Below, in pieces: positions 7,343-15,653 of a stretch of DNA of 42,391 nt (positions within the stretch are counted from its first letter, which is position 1; each line of letters begins with the position of its first letter). The stretch comes from Acidobacteriota bacterium (lineage in GTDB: Bacteria; Acidobacteriota; Terriglobia; Terriglobales; Acidobacteriaceae): the NCBI GenBank assembly GCA_021781795.1, contig JAJXWA010000020.1, positions 1 through 42,391 of the forward strand, given 5' to 3'. The notes beneath the pieces are model-generated. The model was not told the origin of the DNA. It ran no database searches and was given only the letters and a program-made list of their open reading frames with translations. Both the position numbers and the translations under genes were made by a program.

Positions 7343-7564
7343 ATGGGACTTGGGAAGCTATTGCTCGGCCTGGGACTGGTTCTCGTTTTTACGGGAGCCG
7401 TCGTGATCCTCGCCGAGCGCTTCGGTATGCCCATCGGACGGCTACCGGGCGACCTCACCTTCCGCGGCAAGCATATCTCGGTGTACCTGCCGCTCGGCAC
7501 CTCGCTGCTGCTGAGTCTCTTACTGTCGATCGTCTTCTATTTGGTCGCGCGTTTCCACAGATAA
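7343..7564 (+). CDS. DUF2905 family small membrane protein
   Basis: The 73-residue protein has two hydrophobic segments (LLLGLGLVLVFTGAVVILA and LGTSLLLSLLLSIVFYLVA). They are separated by GRLPGDLTFRGKHISVYLPL, the characteristic linker of DUF2905. Its function is unknown; it should sit in the cytoplasmic membrane as a helical hairpin. The ATG at 7343 fits the family's N-terminus (MGLGKLLLGLG). A GTG at 7313 would add ten unrelated residues. Confidence 0.85.
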   Translation: MGLGKLLLGLGLVLVFTGAVVILAERFGMPIGRLPGDLTFRGKHISVYLPLGTSLLLSLLLSIVFYLVARFHR

Positions 7565-7632
7565 TGGCCGGTAGCGCGGTTTGCTCCACTGGTGCAATAA
7601 AATAAGGGAGTACAGATTCTCCCACAAGGTTG

Positions 7633-8565
7633 ATGGCTATGACCGTTGCCGTAAAGTCCTCCCTCGTCTCCTCCGTCCAGGCTGCCGCCGAAAAGGCGGG
7701 CCTCACTCTCCAAGCCGTGAACGCAGGAACCGATTTTCACGGGCAGTCCACGACAGTCTTCCAACTCGGCCTTGCCGGTGCGCCGGAGCGCTCTCTGCAG
7801 CTTGAGTTGAGCCACGGGTTCGACTTTGACAAGCCGCACCTGCTTCCCGATATGGAGGCGCATCTGGCCGGCGAGGCCAAGCGCCTGCGCAATCCGCGGC
7901 CGGACTGCTATGTGACGCTGGCCGGATTGCCCATCGCCTTCGGCAAGTTTCAGTGGCCGTTTCATCGGTCAACTTCCGGAGCGGACACTTACATCGTGCA
8001 TGGCGAAATGGGTCTGGCCGATGCCGGAGCGCACGATCTGCACGCCAAGGTTGCCGCCTCCGTCACCGTCACGTTTGCCGAGATCGTTCCGGCGATGGAG
8101 CAGCCCTACGCGGAGACCTTCGTCTACAACGCCATCCGCAAAACGGTGGACCTGGGCCAGCTTGAGTTCCTTAAGTCGGGCAACCGCCAGCCGGTTCCAG
8201 TGACGACGCGCTTCTATAGCCGGTGGCAGAAGAAGTTCGTCTTTACTGAGACCAGCGACGAGGAGCGGCTTGCCTACTTGCTGCGCAAGGTCTACTGGCT
8301 CTCTGGCGTGCTGGGCGAAGGCAAGCCTGTGTGGATCGCGGACCCACGCGACGCGCAGTACCTCAACACCGGAGAAGCGGACCTTCTGCGCATGGCGGGC
8401 CATGAGGCCGGCGAAGGGCTGATGACCGTGGACGGCGAGTTTGCCGCAGCCACTCCCGCTCTGATGGCGCGCGCTGAACAATACCAGGCGGATCTGCAGG
8501 CCGCGCTGAACTTCACCAAGCCGCAGTTCAATGAGTCGATGCGTGCCGGCCAGGCCAATATGTAA
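7633..8565 (+). CDS. Conserved hypothetical protein
   Basis: The product is about 310 residues, soluble, with no signal peptide or membrane segment. I do not recognise a family. It begins with a helix (SSLVSSVQAAAEKAGL), contains aromatic-rich stretches such as AFGKFQWPFHRST and ends in a helix rich in Gln and Ala. The compositional regularity and lack of internal stops make it a real gene. Start candidates are TTG 7630, ATG 7633 and ATG 7639; AAGG just upstream favours one of the ATGs. A strong terminator follows the stop, so it is probably monocistronic or the end of a short operon with DUF2905. Confidence 0.8.
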   Translation: MAMTVAVKSSLVSSVQAAAEKAGLTLQAVNAGTDFHGQSTTVFQLGLAGAPERSLQLELSHGFDFDKPHLLPDMEAHLAGEAKRLRNPRPDCYVTLAGLPIAFGKFQWPFHRSTSGADTYIVHGEMGLADAGAHDLHAKVAASVTVTFAEIVPAMEQPYAETFVYNAIRKTVDLGQLEFLKSGNRQPVPVTTRFYSRWQKKFVFTETSDEERLAYLLRKVYWLSGVLGEGKPVWIADPRDAQYLNTGEADLLRMAGHEAGEGLMTVDGEFAAATPALMARAEQYQADLQAALNFTKPQFNESMRAGQANM

Positions 8566-8587
8566 CGAGAATCGGCATCAGATACAG

Positions 8588-8618
8588 AAAAGCGGGCGCA
8601 GCGAGCGTCCGCTTTTTT
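8588..8618 (+). terminator. Rho-independent terminator after the 310-residue gene
   Basis: The arms AAAGCGG and CCGCTTT, extended by GCG/CGT, form a stem followed by a T-run. It lies about 20 bases after the stop at 8565 and also faces the convergent TM2 gene. Confidence 0.8.
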
Positions 8619-8641
8619 GTTTTGTGAGCCGGTGGAAGCTT

Positions 8642-9082
8642 CTATTGGAGGGCCGCGCCGCAGCCAGAGCAGAATCGCGCGCCGGCCGGATTCGTGTGCT
8701 GGCACCGGCTGCATGCGATCAGCGTCGCGGACTGTACAGGCGCACCAGACGGCGGCACGTTGACCGTTACGTGCATGGGGCTGCCCCACGGCGGCATGGC
8801 CATACCCAGTGCCGCGGCGATACCCGCCGCCTGAATGGCATTGAACTCGCGCACCCGCCCCGGCATGAAGAAACACTCAATGAAGCCGAGGACAGTCGTA
8901 ATCCCCGTCCAGAAAAAGCAGAGGTACAGAATGCCAAGGCCGGTTCGCCGCAGATAGAAATGGTGGGCGCCGAAAGTGCCCAGAAACAGCGCCAGCAGGA
9001 TGCCAACCACCTCATCCCGGCGCACCATTTCGTATTGCTGGTAAAACACTGCCTGGGCATTGGGATACGGTACGGTGCTCAT
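8642..9082 (-). CDS. TM2-domain membrane protein with C-terminal zinc ribbon
   Basis: The 146-residue protein has a TM2 domain: KDEVVGILLALFLG-like helix (here RRDEVVGILLALFLGTFG), the AHHFYLRRTGLGILYL turn and a second helix ending in FFWTGITTVLGFIECFF. A flexible middle leads to a zinc-ribbon tail, CSRC-x9-FCSGCGAAL, with four Cys in CxxC pairs. TM2 proteins are small membrane proteins of unclear role. The ribbon suggests contact with a partner protein or nucleic acid. AGAGG shortly before the ATG is a usable ribosome site, so this gene appears leadered. Confidence 0.88.
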   Translation of the reverse strand: MSTVPYPNAQAVFYQQYEMVRRDEVVGILLALFLGTFGAHHFYLRRTGLGILYLCFFWTGITTVLGFIECFFMPGRVREFNAIQAAGIAAALGMAMPPWGSPMHVTVNVPPSGAPVQSATLIACSRCQHTNPAGARFCSGCGAALQ

Positions 9083-9220
9083 GGCCTCTTGCTCCTCGCC
9101 AACCTCTCATTTGACCATACGCCACACATCCGGGTTCAGTTCCCCGATCCGGCGCGAATCTTTCACCTGAAGAGCGGGCCGCATTCTACGCCGCCCGGCG
9201 CGGTCGATCATCGCGGACGG

Positions 9221-9586
9221 TTACCTGCTTTTGACGACGGCGGCCGCGCGGGCGTAGGAGCCGACGTTGTACGCGTTGGCATAACCCATGGCGCGCAACT
9301 GGCGTCGCGCCGCCCCGCTGCGCATGCCGCTCTGGCAGTGCAGCAGCAGCACGCGTTCCTTGTCCTTCACCTTGCGCGGCACCAGTTCGTGAATTTCGCT
9401 GAGGGGCATATTCACGGCATTGGGCAGGTGCCCGGCGATGTACTCTGCCGCACTGCGCACGTCGATGAGCATGGCGCCGTGCTTCAGGTGCTGGACGGCA
9501 TCTTTGTGGGAGATTTGACCGGCGCGCCGGAACCAGATGTACAGCGCGACCAGAAGCACAACAAGTGCGACAGAGGACCAATTCAT
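9221..9586 (-). CDS. Membrane-anchored rhodanese-like protein
   Basis: The 121-residue protein starts with one hydrophobic helix (SSVALVVLLVALYIWF) that should anchor it in the membrane. A single rhodanese domain follows: MLIDVRSAAEYIAGHLPNA and the active-site loop HCQSGMRS with Cys84. Such domains carry sulfur as a persulfide or act as redox or phosphate-related modules. It lies downstream of the molybdopterin oxidoreductase on the same strand, but has its own TAGGCT box six bases before ATG. Separate leaderless transcription is therefore likely. A role in sulfur supply to the Mo enzyme is possible but only by position. Confidence 0.9.
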   Translation of the reverse strand: MNWSSVALVVLLVALYIWFRRAGQISHKDAVQHLKHGAMLIDVRSAAEYIAGHLPNAVNMPLSEIHELVPRKVKDKERVLLLHCQSGMRSGAARRQLRAMGYANAYNVGSYARAAAVVKSR

Positions 9587-9592
9587 AGATTT

Positions 9593-9598
9593 AGCCTA
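9593..9598 (-). promoter_or_regulatory. Putative -10 box (TAGGCT) of a leaderless promoter for the rhodanese gene
   Basis: On the minus strand TAGGCT-AAATCT-ATG gives the exact six-base spacing to the start at 9586. Confidence 0.45.
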
Positions 9599-9661
9599 CC
9601 GTTTTCTGCTCCATCCCGCCATCGAGCCATCCGGCTCACGCCTCACTCTGAGTCAGCGGCT

Positions 9662-11842
9662 TCAAGCGCGTTCCACGTCCACCAGCACGGAATAGAACGT
9701 GGCGCCGGCGCCCAGGTCGCTGAGCCGTTCACTGGTCAGCACGTTCTGGTTCACGCCCTCGGGGTGCAGCTTGGCCCAATCGAGGCGGCCTGCCACCACA
9801 CCGCGCGGCACGCTGGCCAGCTCGCCGTCGAGGGGCACCATTGCGGTTAGATGCAATTCACCGCGGCCGTTCCAAACACGCACACGGTCACCTTGTTGGA
9901 TGCCGCGCGCGGCTGCATCGTCGGGATGCATTTCAAGGCGCTGGCTGGTACGCGCCTCCATTTTGCGGTGGCCGTCCAGGTTGGCGAAGGTCGAGTTCAG
10001 GTAATGGTCGGCTTTGCGGCCCAGGAACTCGAGCGGGAACTCCTTCGCCGCCGTACTCCAGCGCGACTCGAAGGCAGGCGTGAAGCTCGGTAGTGGGTCA
10101 AGGCCCGTTGCCGCGAGCGTCTCGGACAAAAACTCGATCTTTCCTGTCGGCGTGGCCAGCTCGCCTTCGGTATACGGCAGAAAGGGGTGCGTCTCCGGCT
10201 CGCGATGGAAACCGAGCGGGATGTGGCCCTTGCGATCCAGCTCTTCCAGCGTGATGTGCTCCATGCCGGGATTGGCCGAGTGGCCATCGGCGCCGATGCT
10301 GAGCGCCTGCGCCACCATCTCCTCGGCGGTGTCGCGGAAGCAGGGCTCTACGAAGCCCATGCGCTGCGCCAACTGGCCGAAGAGCCAGACGTTGGACCGC
10401 GCCTCGCCGACCGGCTCGATGGCCTGCCGCGAGATCTGCAAGTGGTAGTGCCCGTAGGCGCTCTGGAGATCAGTGTGCTCCAGAAAGGTCGTCGCGGGCA
10501 GCAGATAGTCGGCATAGTCCGTCGTATCGGTAAAGAACTGCTCGTGAACCACAGTGAAGAGATCGGGGCGCATCAGCCCCCGCCTTACCGCATTGGAGTT
10601 GGGCGCTACGGCGGCGGGGTTGGAGTTGTAGACAAAGAGTGCATGCACGCGCGGGCCGTCCGCGGGCTTATCGCCCAGCGTGGTGAGGGCCTCGCCCAGC
10701 GCGGACATGTTGACGACCCGTCCCGGCCGCCCCAGCGGAGACGCCTGCGCCAGTTCGGGCCGCTCCACCGCTTCCTTGTTCCATTGAAAGCCACCGGAAG
10801 TGGACAGTACAGCACCACCGCCGCGATGCCGCCAGGCTCCGGTGACGGCGGGCAGCATGGCCACAGCCCGCACCGCCGCTCCTCCATACTCTGCGCGCTG
10901 AATGCCGTAGTTGAGGCGCAGAGCAGCCGGCCGCGTGGTGGCGTACTCGCGCGCCAACTGTTCCACCTCGGCGGCAGTCATGCCGGTCCAGTGCGCGACG
11001 CGCTCCGGGGTGTACTCGCGGACGCGCTGGGCAAGCTGAGCGAAGCCGTGCGTACGCTCGGCGATGAAGGACCGGTCTTCCAGTCCCTCGTTCAAAATGA
11101 CATGCATCATGCCCAGGGCCAGGGCCGCATCCGTGCCGGGCCGGATGGCGATGTGCCAGTCGGCCAGAGATGCAGTGCGCGTGCGGTATGGATCGATGAC
11201 GATGAGACGCGCGCCGTTGCGGCGGGCATCTTCAATCATCGGCCACAAATGGATGTTGTTGCCGTGGATGTTGGCGCCCCAGGCAAGGATGAGCTTTGCG
11301 AGGCGAAAGTCTTCGGTCGGCGTTCCAAGCTTCCTGCCGTAGACGAGGCTCCACCCCACGCCCCCGGCCTGCGAACAGATGGTGCGGTCAAGCTGCGAGG
11401 CTCCCAGCCGGGAAAAGAACCGCCGGTCCATGGAGCCAAAGCCGAGCAGCGCCATGTTGCCGGCGTAGCTGTACGGCAGAATCGACTCCGAACCGTAGCG
11501 CGCGGCGGTCTCTTGCAACCGCGCTGCGATCTCGTCGAGGGCTTCGTCCCAGCCGATGCGTTCGAAGGCTTCCTTTTCGCGTCCGGGCTGGCGCGCACCC
11601 TTCGCCGCGCCGGGCTTGCGGCGCATTGGGTACAGAACGCGGTCCGGCGAGTAGACGCGGTCCAGATACTTGGCGACTTTACCGCAGAGAAATCCCTGAG
11701 TCACCGGCTGCGTCGGATCGCCCTGAATCTTGACGGCTCTGCCGGTATCATCGACGGTGACCAGCACGGCGCAGGAGTCAGGGCAGTCGTGCGGGCAGAC
11801 GGCGTGCACGATGCGAAACGGGGAATGCTCGGCAGAGGCCAT
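9662..11842 (-). CDS. Molybdopterin-dependent oxidoreductase with N-terminal 4Fe-4S site
   Basis: The 726-residue protein begins with the iron-sulfur motif C16-x3-C-x3-C24 and C53 (CPHDCPDSC then FLCGK), the signature of the bis-MGD Mo/W oxidoreductase family. The catalytic body includes ILAWGANIHGNNIHLWP, VIDPYRTRTASLADWH and NSNPAAVAPN. The last ~120 residues (HPDDAAARGIQQGDRVRVWNGRGEL) are the molydopterin dinucleotide-binding domain. No Tat twin-arginine signal is visible, so a cytoplasmic location is likely. The substrate is unknown and no electron-transfer subunit is adjacent. TACAAT lies six bases before the ATG. The long plus-strand frame opposite is a shadow. Confidence 0.93.
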   Translation of the reverse strand: MASAEHSPFRIVHAVCPHDCPDSCAVLVTVDDTGRAVKIQGDPTQPVTQGFLCGKVAKYLDRVYSPDRVLYPMRRKPGAAKGARQPGREKEAFERIGWDEALDEIAARLQETAARYGSESILPYSYAGNMALLGFGSMDRRFFSRLGASQLDRTICSQAGGVGWSLVYGRKLGTPTEDFRLAKLILAWGANIHGNNIHLWPMIEDARRNGARLIVIDPYRTRTASLADWHIAIRPGTDAALALGMMHVILNEGLEDRSFIAERTHGFAQLAQRVREYTPERVAHWTGMTAAEVEQLAREYATTRPAALRLNYGIQRAEYGGAAVRAVAMLPAVTGAWRHRGGGAVLSTSGGFQWNKEAVERPELAQASPLGRPGRVVNMSALGEALTTLGDKPADGPRVHALFVYNSNPAAVAPNSNAVRRGLMRPDLFTVVHEQFFTDTTDYADYLLPATTFLEHTDLQSAYGHYHLQISRQAIEPVGEARSNVWLFGQLAQRMGFVEPCFRDTAEEMVAQALSIGADGHSANPGMEHITLEELDRKGHIPLGFHREPETHPFLPYTEGELATPTGKIEFLSETLAATGLDPLPSFTPAFESRWSTAAKEFPLEFLGRKADHYLNSTFANLDGHRKMEARTSQRLEMHPDDAAARGIQQGDRVRVWNGRGELHLTAMVPLDGELASVPRGVVAGRLDWAKLHPEGVNQNVLTSERLSDLGAGATFYSVLVDVERA

Positions 11843-11848
11843 GGGTTG

Positions 11849-11854
11849 ATTGTA
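11849..11854 (-). promoter_or_regulatory. Putative -10 box (TACAAT) of a leaderless promoter for the Mo oxidoreductase
   Basis: On the minus strand TACAAT-CAACCC-ATG gives the six-base spacing to the start at 11842. I see no good -35 hexamer. Confidence 0.5.
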
Positions 11855-12495
11855 GGCCAGAATCGGGTTCGCCTCGCATCGTGCAGTAGGATGACTGCCG
11901 TCAGGAATCAGCCTCCGCTGCGATTCGACACAACGTTCCTTACTTCGACCTCGTCATCAGGGCGGAATGCTGCACAGCATGGTCGCGACCTGCTCGTTCA
12001 TCTCCTTCCCGCCCGGTTTTGCCAGGCTACTGGCACTCGCCTTGCGGTAAATCTTCGCGTTTGTGCTGCCCCCGGACCATGCCCGGCGAAGGCAGCATGT
12101 GTGGCACAAAGGTGCACTGTCTAGCCCGAAAGCTCCCCCGCAGCGCGAGGAAAGCCGTCGCCCGCCGGTGCGTGATGCATCATTCCGCCATCGAGGCGTG
12201 AAAATTACGGGCAACCTCATGCAAAGACGGCGCTTCCTATCAAACAAGGGCATACGTCTTCTCACGGACCAGACCAGTCGCAAGGTGGCGGTTTGGGCTA
12301 CTCGGCTTCTCTGCGGTGGATTTGGCGACTTTGTATCTGTAGGTCCTTTGTGCGTAAAGGCACTCGAAGAACGTGTTCGCGATGGAGCGCCTTCGTACTT
12401 CTGGCCTGGACAGAATGCATGATGAGAGCGGGAAGGCTGTGCTCCTTACAAGATTGGCAACATGGAATTCACTGTGACGTGCGAAGGAGAAGAAA
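11855..12495. other. Intergenic region without a recognisable gene
   Basis: About 640 bases separate the divergent Mo oxidoreductase and lipoprotein genes. Several short frames exist on both strands, but their translations are Arg/Ser/Cys-rich and look non-coding. No tRNA or known RNA motif is evident. The only clear element is the AAGGAGAAG ribosome site just before 12496. Promoters for the lipoprotein gene presumably lie here. Confidence 0.5.
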
Positions 12496-13635
12496 ATGTT
12501 TTCGCGTAGAACGCAATCACTCGCTTTGGCTCTTTCTGCGGCCAGCCTGACGCTGCTTCCGATGGGCTGCAAAAAGCAGCCCCCCATCACACTCGCCTGC
12601 AATGCCGCCCCACCAGCCGTCTTTCAGGGTGAGCCTGTCACGGTGACGGGCACGGCCGGCTCGATCAGCACCAAAAAGAACACCAGCGTGCTCTACACCT
12701 GGTCCGGTGATGGAGTCACCGGCAACGGGAGCAGCGCCGCCGTCAACACGAGCGCACTGAATCCCGGCAGCTATACCGTCAAGGGAACCGTCAAGGAAGG
12801 CAAGAAAGGCAAAGAGGGCGCGAAGCCAGGCCAGTCCGCCGAGTGCTCCACCAGCTACACCGTGAAGGAGTTTGAGCCGCCAACGCTGAGCTGTGCGGCC
12901 AGCCCGGCCACGATCCAGCCCGGTGAGTCGAGCACGGTGACCGCGACCGGCGTAAGCCCGCAGAACCGTCCGCTCACTTACAGCTACTCGGCTGCGGCGG
13001 GAACGATCAGCGGAAGCGGATCGACCGCAACCTTCTCCTCGACCGGCGCGCCCACGGGCCCGGTTGAAGTCACCTGCAAGGTGGCCGACGATAAGGGCCA
13101 CACGGCAACCTCGGGCACGACGGTCACGATTCAGCCACCGCCTCCGCCGCCGGTCGTCCATGTCGAGTCGCTCTGCGTCATCTCCTTTGAGATGGATCCG
13201 AAGCGCCCGACGCGCGTCGACAATGAATCCAAGGCCTGCCTGGATGAAGTGGCGATCGAGATGCAGAAACAGCCCGACGCGAAGACCGTCATCGTGGGCA
13301 ACTCGACCAGCAAGGAAAAGGCGGCGACGGCGAAGAAACATGCGCACAAGGGCAAGCAACCCGTCGATCCCGCGGCGCAGCGCGCGGTCAATGCGAAGGA
13401 TTACCTGGTGAAGGAAAAGGGCATCGATCCTTCACGCGTAACCACGGCAACCGGCACAGAGGATGAGCAGAAGGCCCACAACTTCCTGGTTCCTCCGGCA
13501 GCCAACTTCTCGAACGATGTGCAGGGCACGAATCCCGTGGACGAAACAACGGTGCAGCCGGAAACCCGCAAGCCGCTGCCCACACGGCACTCGAAAGCAC
13601 CGTCGTCGTCTTCCTCTTCCTCGTCCAACCAGTAG
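12496..13635 (+). CDS. Lipoprotein with two Ig/PKD-like repeats and a divergent OmpA-like C-terminus
   Basis: The 379-residue protein has a lipoprotein signal peptide ending LLPMGC, with the lipidated Cys at 25. Two related beta modules follow, starting LACNAAPPAVFQGEPVTVT and LSCAASPATIQPGESSTVT. A proline bridge (PPPPPP) leads to a region with ISFEMDPKRPTRVDNESKAC, VIVGNS and AAQRAVNAKDYLVKEKGIDPSRV. That region has the order of an OmpA/peptidoglycan-associated domain, although the canonical motif is degenerate. The tail is a Ser run. It probably sits in the outer membrane or periplasm and touches peptidoglycan. AAGGAGAAG before the ATG supports this start. Confidence 0.85.
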   Translation: MFSRRTQSLALALSAASLTLLPMGCKKQPPITLACNAAPPAVFQGEPVTVTGTAGSISTKKNTSVLYTWSGDGVTGNGSSAAVNTSALNPGSYTVKGTVKEGKKGKEGAKPGQSAECSTSYTVKEFEPPTLSCAASPATIQPGESSTVTATGVSPQNRPLTYSYSAAAGTISGSGSTATFSSTGAPTGPVEVTCKVADDKGHTATSGTTVTIQPPPPPPVVHVESLCVISFEMDPKRPTRVDNESKACLDEVAIEMQKQPDAKTVIVGNSTSKEKAATAKKHAHKGKQPVDPAAQRAVNAKDYLVKEKGIDPSRVTTATGTEDEQKAHNFLVPPAANFSNDVQGTNPVDETTVQPETRKPLPTRHSKAPSSSSSSSSNQ

Positions 13636-13657
13636 GCTGGACGAAAAGCGTAAGCAA

Positions 13658-13691
13658 AATCGCCCATCGGTCTCGTGACTGGTGGGCGATT
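13658..13691. terminator. Hairpin between convergent genes
   Basis: AATCGCCCA at 13658-13666 pairs perfectly with TGGGCGATT at 13683-13691. It lies between the stop of the lipoprotein gene and the stop of thpR, so it may serve both strands. T-runs are weak. Confidence 0.6.
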
Positions 13692-13701
13692 CAGCTTTGA
13701 G

Positions 13702-14268
13702 TCAAGGCTGCGGGGCTTCAGCAGACGCGCCAAGCGCAAAGCGTCCGCGGACCTGATAGCGTGCTCCGCCGCTGCCAAGGAGGCTCTCATAGAGCAGAAA
13801 CTCCTGGGCTTCAAACACCGGCAGCCGAAGTGGCTCGCGCAGGGCCTGCTGCAGTGCGCCGCGCACGCGGAGTTTCAACCCGCGCCGCATCCGCGCCAAA
13901 GTGATGTGCGGCGAATACGGCCTGCTCTCGGACACGAATCCACAGCGAGACGTGGCGAGCACGACGGAGCGATGCAGCGCTGAAAGTGAGTCTGTGAGTT
14001 CGACACCGGCTGCCACCACGCCGACGCGCTCGAAGCAGATGAGGTCGTCCAGCGCAATTCGGACCGGGTGTGCGTGGATCGTCTGCAACTGCGCCTGCAC
14101 GCACGCATAGCATTCATCTGCAGTTTCACCGAGAAACTGAAGCGTGATGTGCCACGACTCGGGGGCCATCCATCGCAGGTCTTCCTGGCCTGCACGCAGG
14201 CGCGCTGTGAGCTCCTGCAGCGCACCTGCGACAGACACGGTCAACGGAATCCCAACGAAGAGCCGCAT
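13702..14268 (-). CDS. thpR: RNA 2',3'-cyclic phosphodiesterase (ThpR/LigT family)
   Basis: The 188-residue protein has the two H-x-T-x motifs of the 2H phosphoesterase family: HITLQFLG (His40) and HITLARM (His121). The start MRLFVGIPL is the family's typical N-terminus. The enzyme opens 2',3'-cyclic phosphates on RNA, and some members ligate tRNA halves in vitro. The open frame extends 120 codons upstream across the divergent HIT gene, but the ATG at 14268 is clearly right by family. A TACACT box lies eight bases before it. The gene is divergent from the HIT gene with a 60-base gap. Confidence 0.9.
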   Translation of the reverse strand: MRLFVGIPLTVSVAGALQELTARLRAGQEDLRWMAPESWHITLQFLGETADECYACVQAQLQTIHAHPVRIALDDLICFERVGVVAAGVELTDSLSALHRSVVLATSRCGFVSESRPYSPHITLARMRRGLKLRVRGALQQALREPLRLPVFEAQEFLLYESLLGSGGARYQVRGRFALGASAEAPQP

Positions 14269-14328
14269 ACCGGCCCAGTGTAAGTCGGCGGGCCCGGAGA
14301 CGGCGCGCTCAGGTACACTGTTGCCGTC

Positions 14329-14667
14329 ATGAGCTGCCTGTTCTGCAAGATCATCGAAGGCGCAATTCCATCCACAGCCATCTACCAGGATGAGCACTGC
14401 TACGCCTTTGCGGACATCAACCCGAAGGCGCCAACGCACATTCTTATCGCACCGCGGCGGCATATCGACTCGCTGGCGAACGCGCAGGCAGGTGACCAGG
14501 GTCTGTTGGGACACCTTCTCGGAGCCGCGGCAGAGATTGCCCGCGCTCGCGGCCTGCACAAAGGCTATCGCGTCGTGATTAATCACGGAGAAGACGGCGG
14601 GCAAACGGTCGATCATCTGCACGTCCACCTGCTGGGCGGACGCGCCCTCGGCTGGCCGCCGGGATAG
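14329..14667 (+). CDS. HIT family (histidine triad) nucleotide-binding protein
   Basis: The 112-residue protein has the full HINT layout. CLFCKIIEGAIPS forms the N-terminus, FADINPKAPTHILIAPRRHI the middle, and HLHVHLLGGR carries the histidine triad. HINT proteins hydrolyse nucleoside phosphoramidates and adenylates in the cytoplasm. TACACT lies nine bases upstream of the ATG, suggesting a very short or absent leader. It is divergent from thpR. Confidence 0.94.
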   Translation: MSCLFCKIIEGAIPSTAIYQDEHCYAFADINPKAPTHILIAPRRHIDSLANAQAGDQGLLGHLLGAAAEIARARGLHKGYRVVINHGEDGGQTVDHLHVHLLGGRALGWPPG

Positions 14668-14694
14668 ACACTTCCAGAGACACTGCCAAAAGAT

Positions 14695-14719
14695 AGGGCG
14701 CCTCCATAGGAGACGCCCT
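14695..14719. terminator. Hairpin terminator between the HIT gene and the convergent receiver-like gene
   Basis: AGGGCG-C-CTCC pairs with GGAG-A-CGCCCT around an ATA loop, a strong near-perfect stem just after the HIT gene. No long T-run is present on either side, so efficiency is uncertain. Confidence 0.65.
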
Positions 14720-14741
14720 CGCAGCTTTGTCCAGGCCGGGA

Positions 14742-15653
14742 TTACACCGGCTGGGGCACGTATTCCTCTTCTTCCTCCAGACCATAGCGGCGGAGCAGGT
14801 TGGGCAGGCTCTGCGAAAAGGCAGAACGCGGCATCACGGTGTCGCAGCCCGCCTCAACGGCCTTCGCCTTCAGGTCGCCCTGCAGATGATTAAGGAATCC
14901 GACGATGGAGGTCGCCTTCTTGAGCTTCGTCTTCAGTTTGGGAATCAGCGTCATCGGTTTGGCATTCGTGTTGTTGAGGTCGAAGACGACCAGCGTGGGC
15001 TTTTCTGCTTCAGGCGCATCGGTCATGCGCGCGATGGTGTCCTTGTTGTCCCCCTTGACGAACTCGACCTTCACGCCCAGCTTGCGCGCCGTCTCCTGAA
15101 TCTTGGCCTGGAAGAACAGATCTTCGATGAAGCAGACGATGCGGGTTGGAGCATCTTCACGCACGGGGACAGGCGGCGTGGAGTGATACAGCTCGGGATA
15201 GTAACTGCCGTGCCCGTTGCCGCTGGTCGGGATCGTCGAGGCGGGGCCGTCGGCCACATTCCCGTTCACGGCGCGATAGCTGTGGTCCATGGGACCGACG
15301 AAGGTACGAGGGCCCTTCTGGCTGCGCTTTTCCTTGCGCCTGCCCTGCGGGGGCGCAATCGAGTTGCCGGGCTGGCCCATCGGCTGCTGCGGCTTCTGGA
15401 AGAACTTCTTCTTCTTCCGGCCCTGTGCCTGATACGGCGGCCGCTGGCTTTGAGAGGAAGGCGTAGCCTTTTCTTGCACAGGTGGCGGACTCTGCTGCTG
15501 GACCTGCTGCGGCTGGTTTTGCTGCGCGCCCTGCTGGCTCGATTTATTCTTGCGGCGGCGCCGGCGGCGGCGATGCCCTTGCGACTGTCCCTGACCGCTA
15601 TTGGCCTGGACTGGCCCCTGCTCCGGCAGAGGCTGCGTCGGTTCTGTCGTCAT
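14742..15653 (-). CDS. Receiver-like domain protein with Arg/Gln-rich N-terminal region
   Basis: The 303-residue protein has two parts. Residues 1 to about 150 are low complexity: Gln-rich, with a run of seven Arg after GQSQGH, then KKKKFFQK and further basic patches. This suggests nucleic-acid binding. The C-terminal ~125 residues resemble a CheY-like fold, with an acidic pair near IEDLFFQ, LVVFDLNNTNAKP with a candidate phospho-Asp, SIVGFLNH, and VMPRSAF where Arg replaces the usual Lys. It ends in an acidic EEEEE patch. Signalling by phosphorylation is uncertain because the Lys is lost. The frame extends to 15752, but ATG 15653 has GGAAG upstream and begins the acidic/Gln region cleanly. 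Confidence 0.75.
   Translation of the reverse strand: MTTEPTQPLPEQGPVQANSGQGQSQGHRRRRRRRKNKSSQQGAQQNQPQQVQQQSPPPVQEKATPSSQSQRPPYQAQGRKKKKFFQKPQQPMGQPGNSIAPPQGRRKEKRSQKGPRTFVGPMDHSYRAVNGNVADGPASTIPTSGNGHGSYYPELYHSTPPVPVREDAPTRIVCFIEDLFFQAKIQETARKLGVKVEFVKGDNKDTIARMTDAPEAEKPTLVVFDLNNTNAKPMTLIPKLKTKLKKATSIVGFLNHLQGDLKAKAVEAGCDTVMPRSAFSQSLPNLLRRYGLEEEEEYVPQPV

Noticed and set aside
8531..9850. A 439-codon plus-strand frame across TM2 and rhodanese genes
   Set aside because: It crosses three real minus-strand genes and has no recognisable domain or ribosome site.
10187..12124. A 645-codon plus-strand frame opposite the molybdopterin oxidoreductase
   Set aside because: It is antisense to a gene with clear family motifs, and its translation is rich in Arg, Gly and His without any domain. 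It is a high-GC shadow frame.
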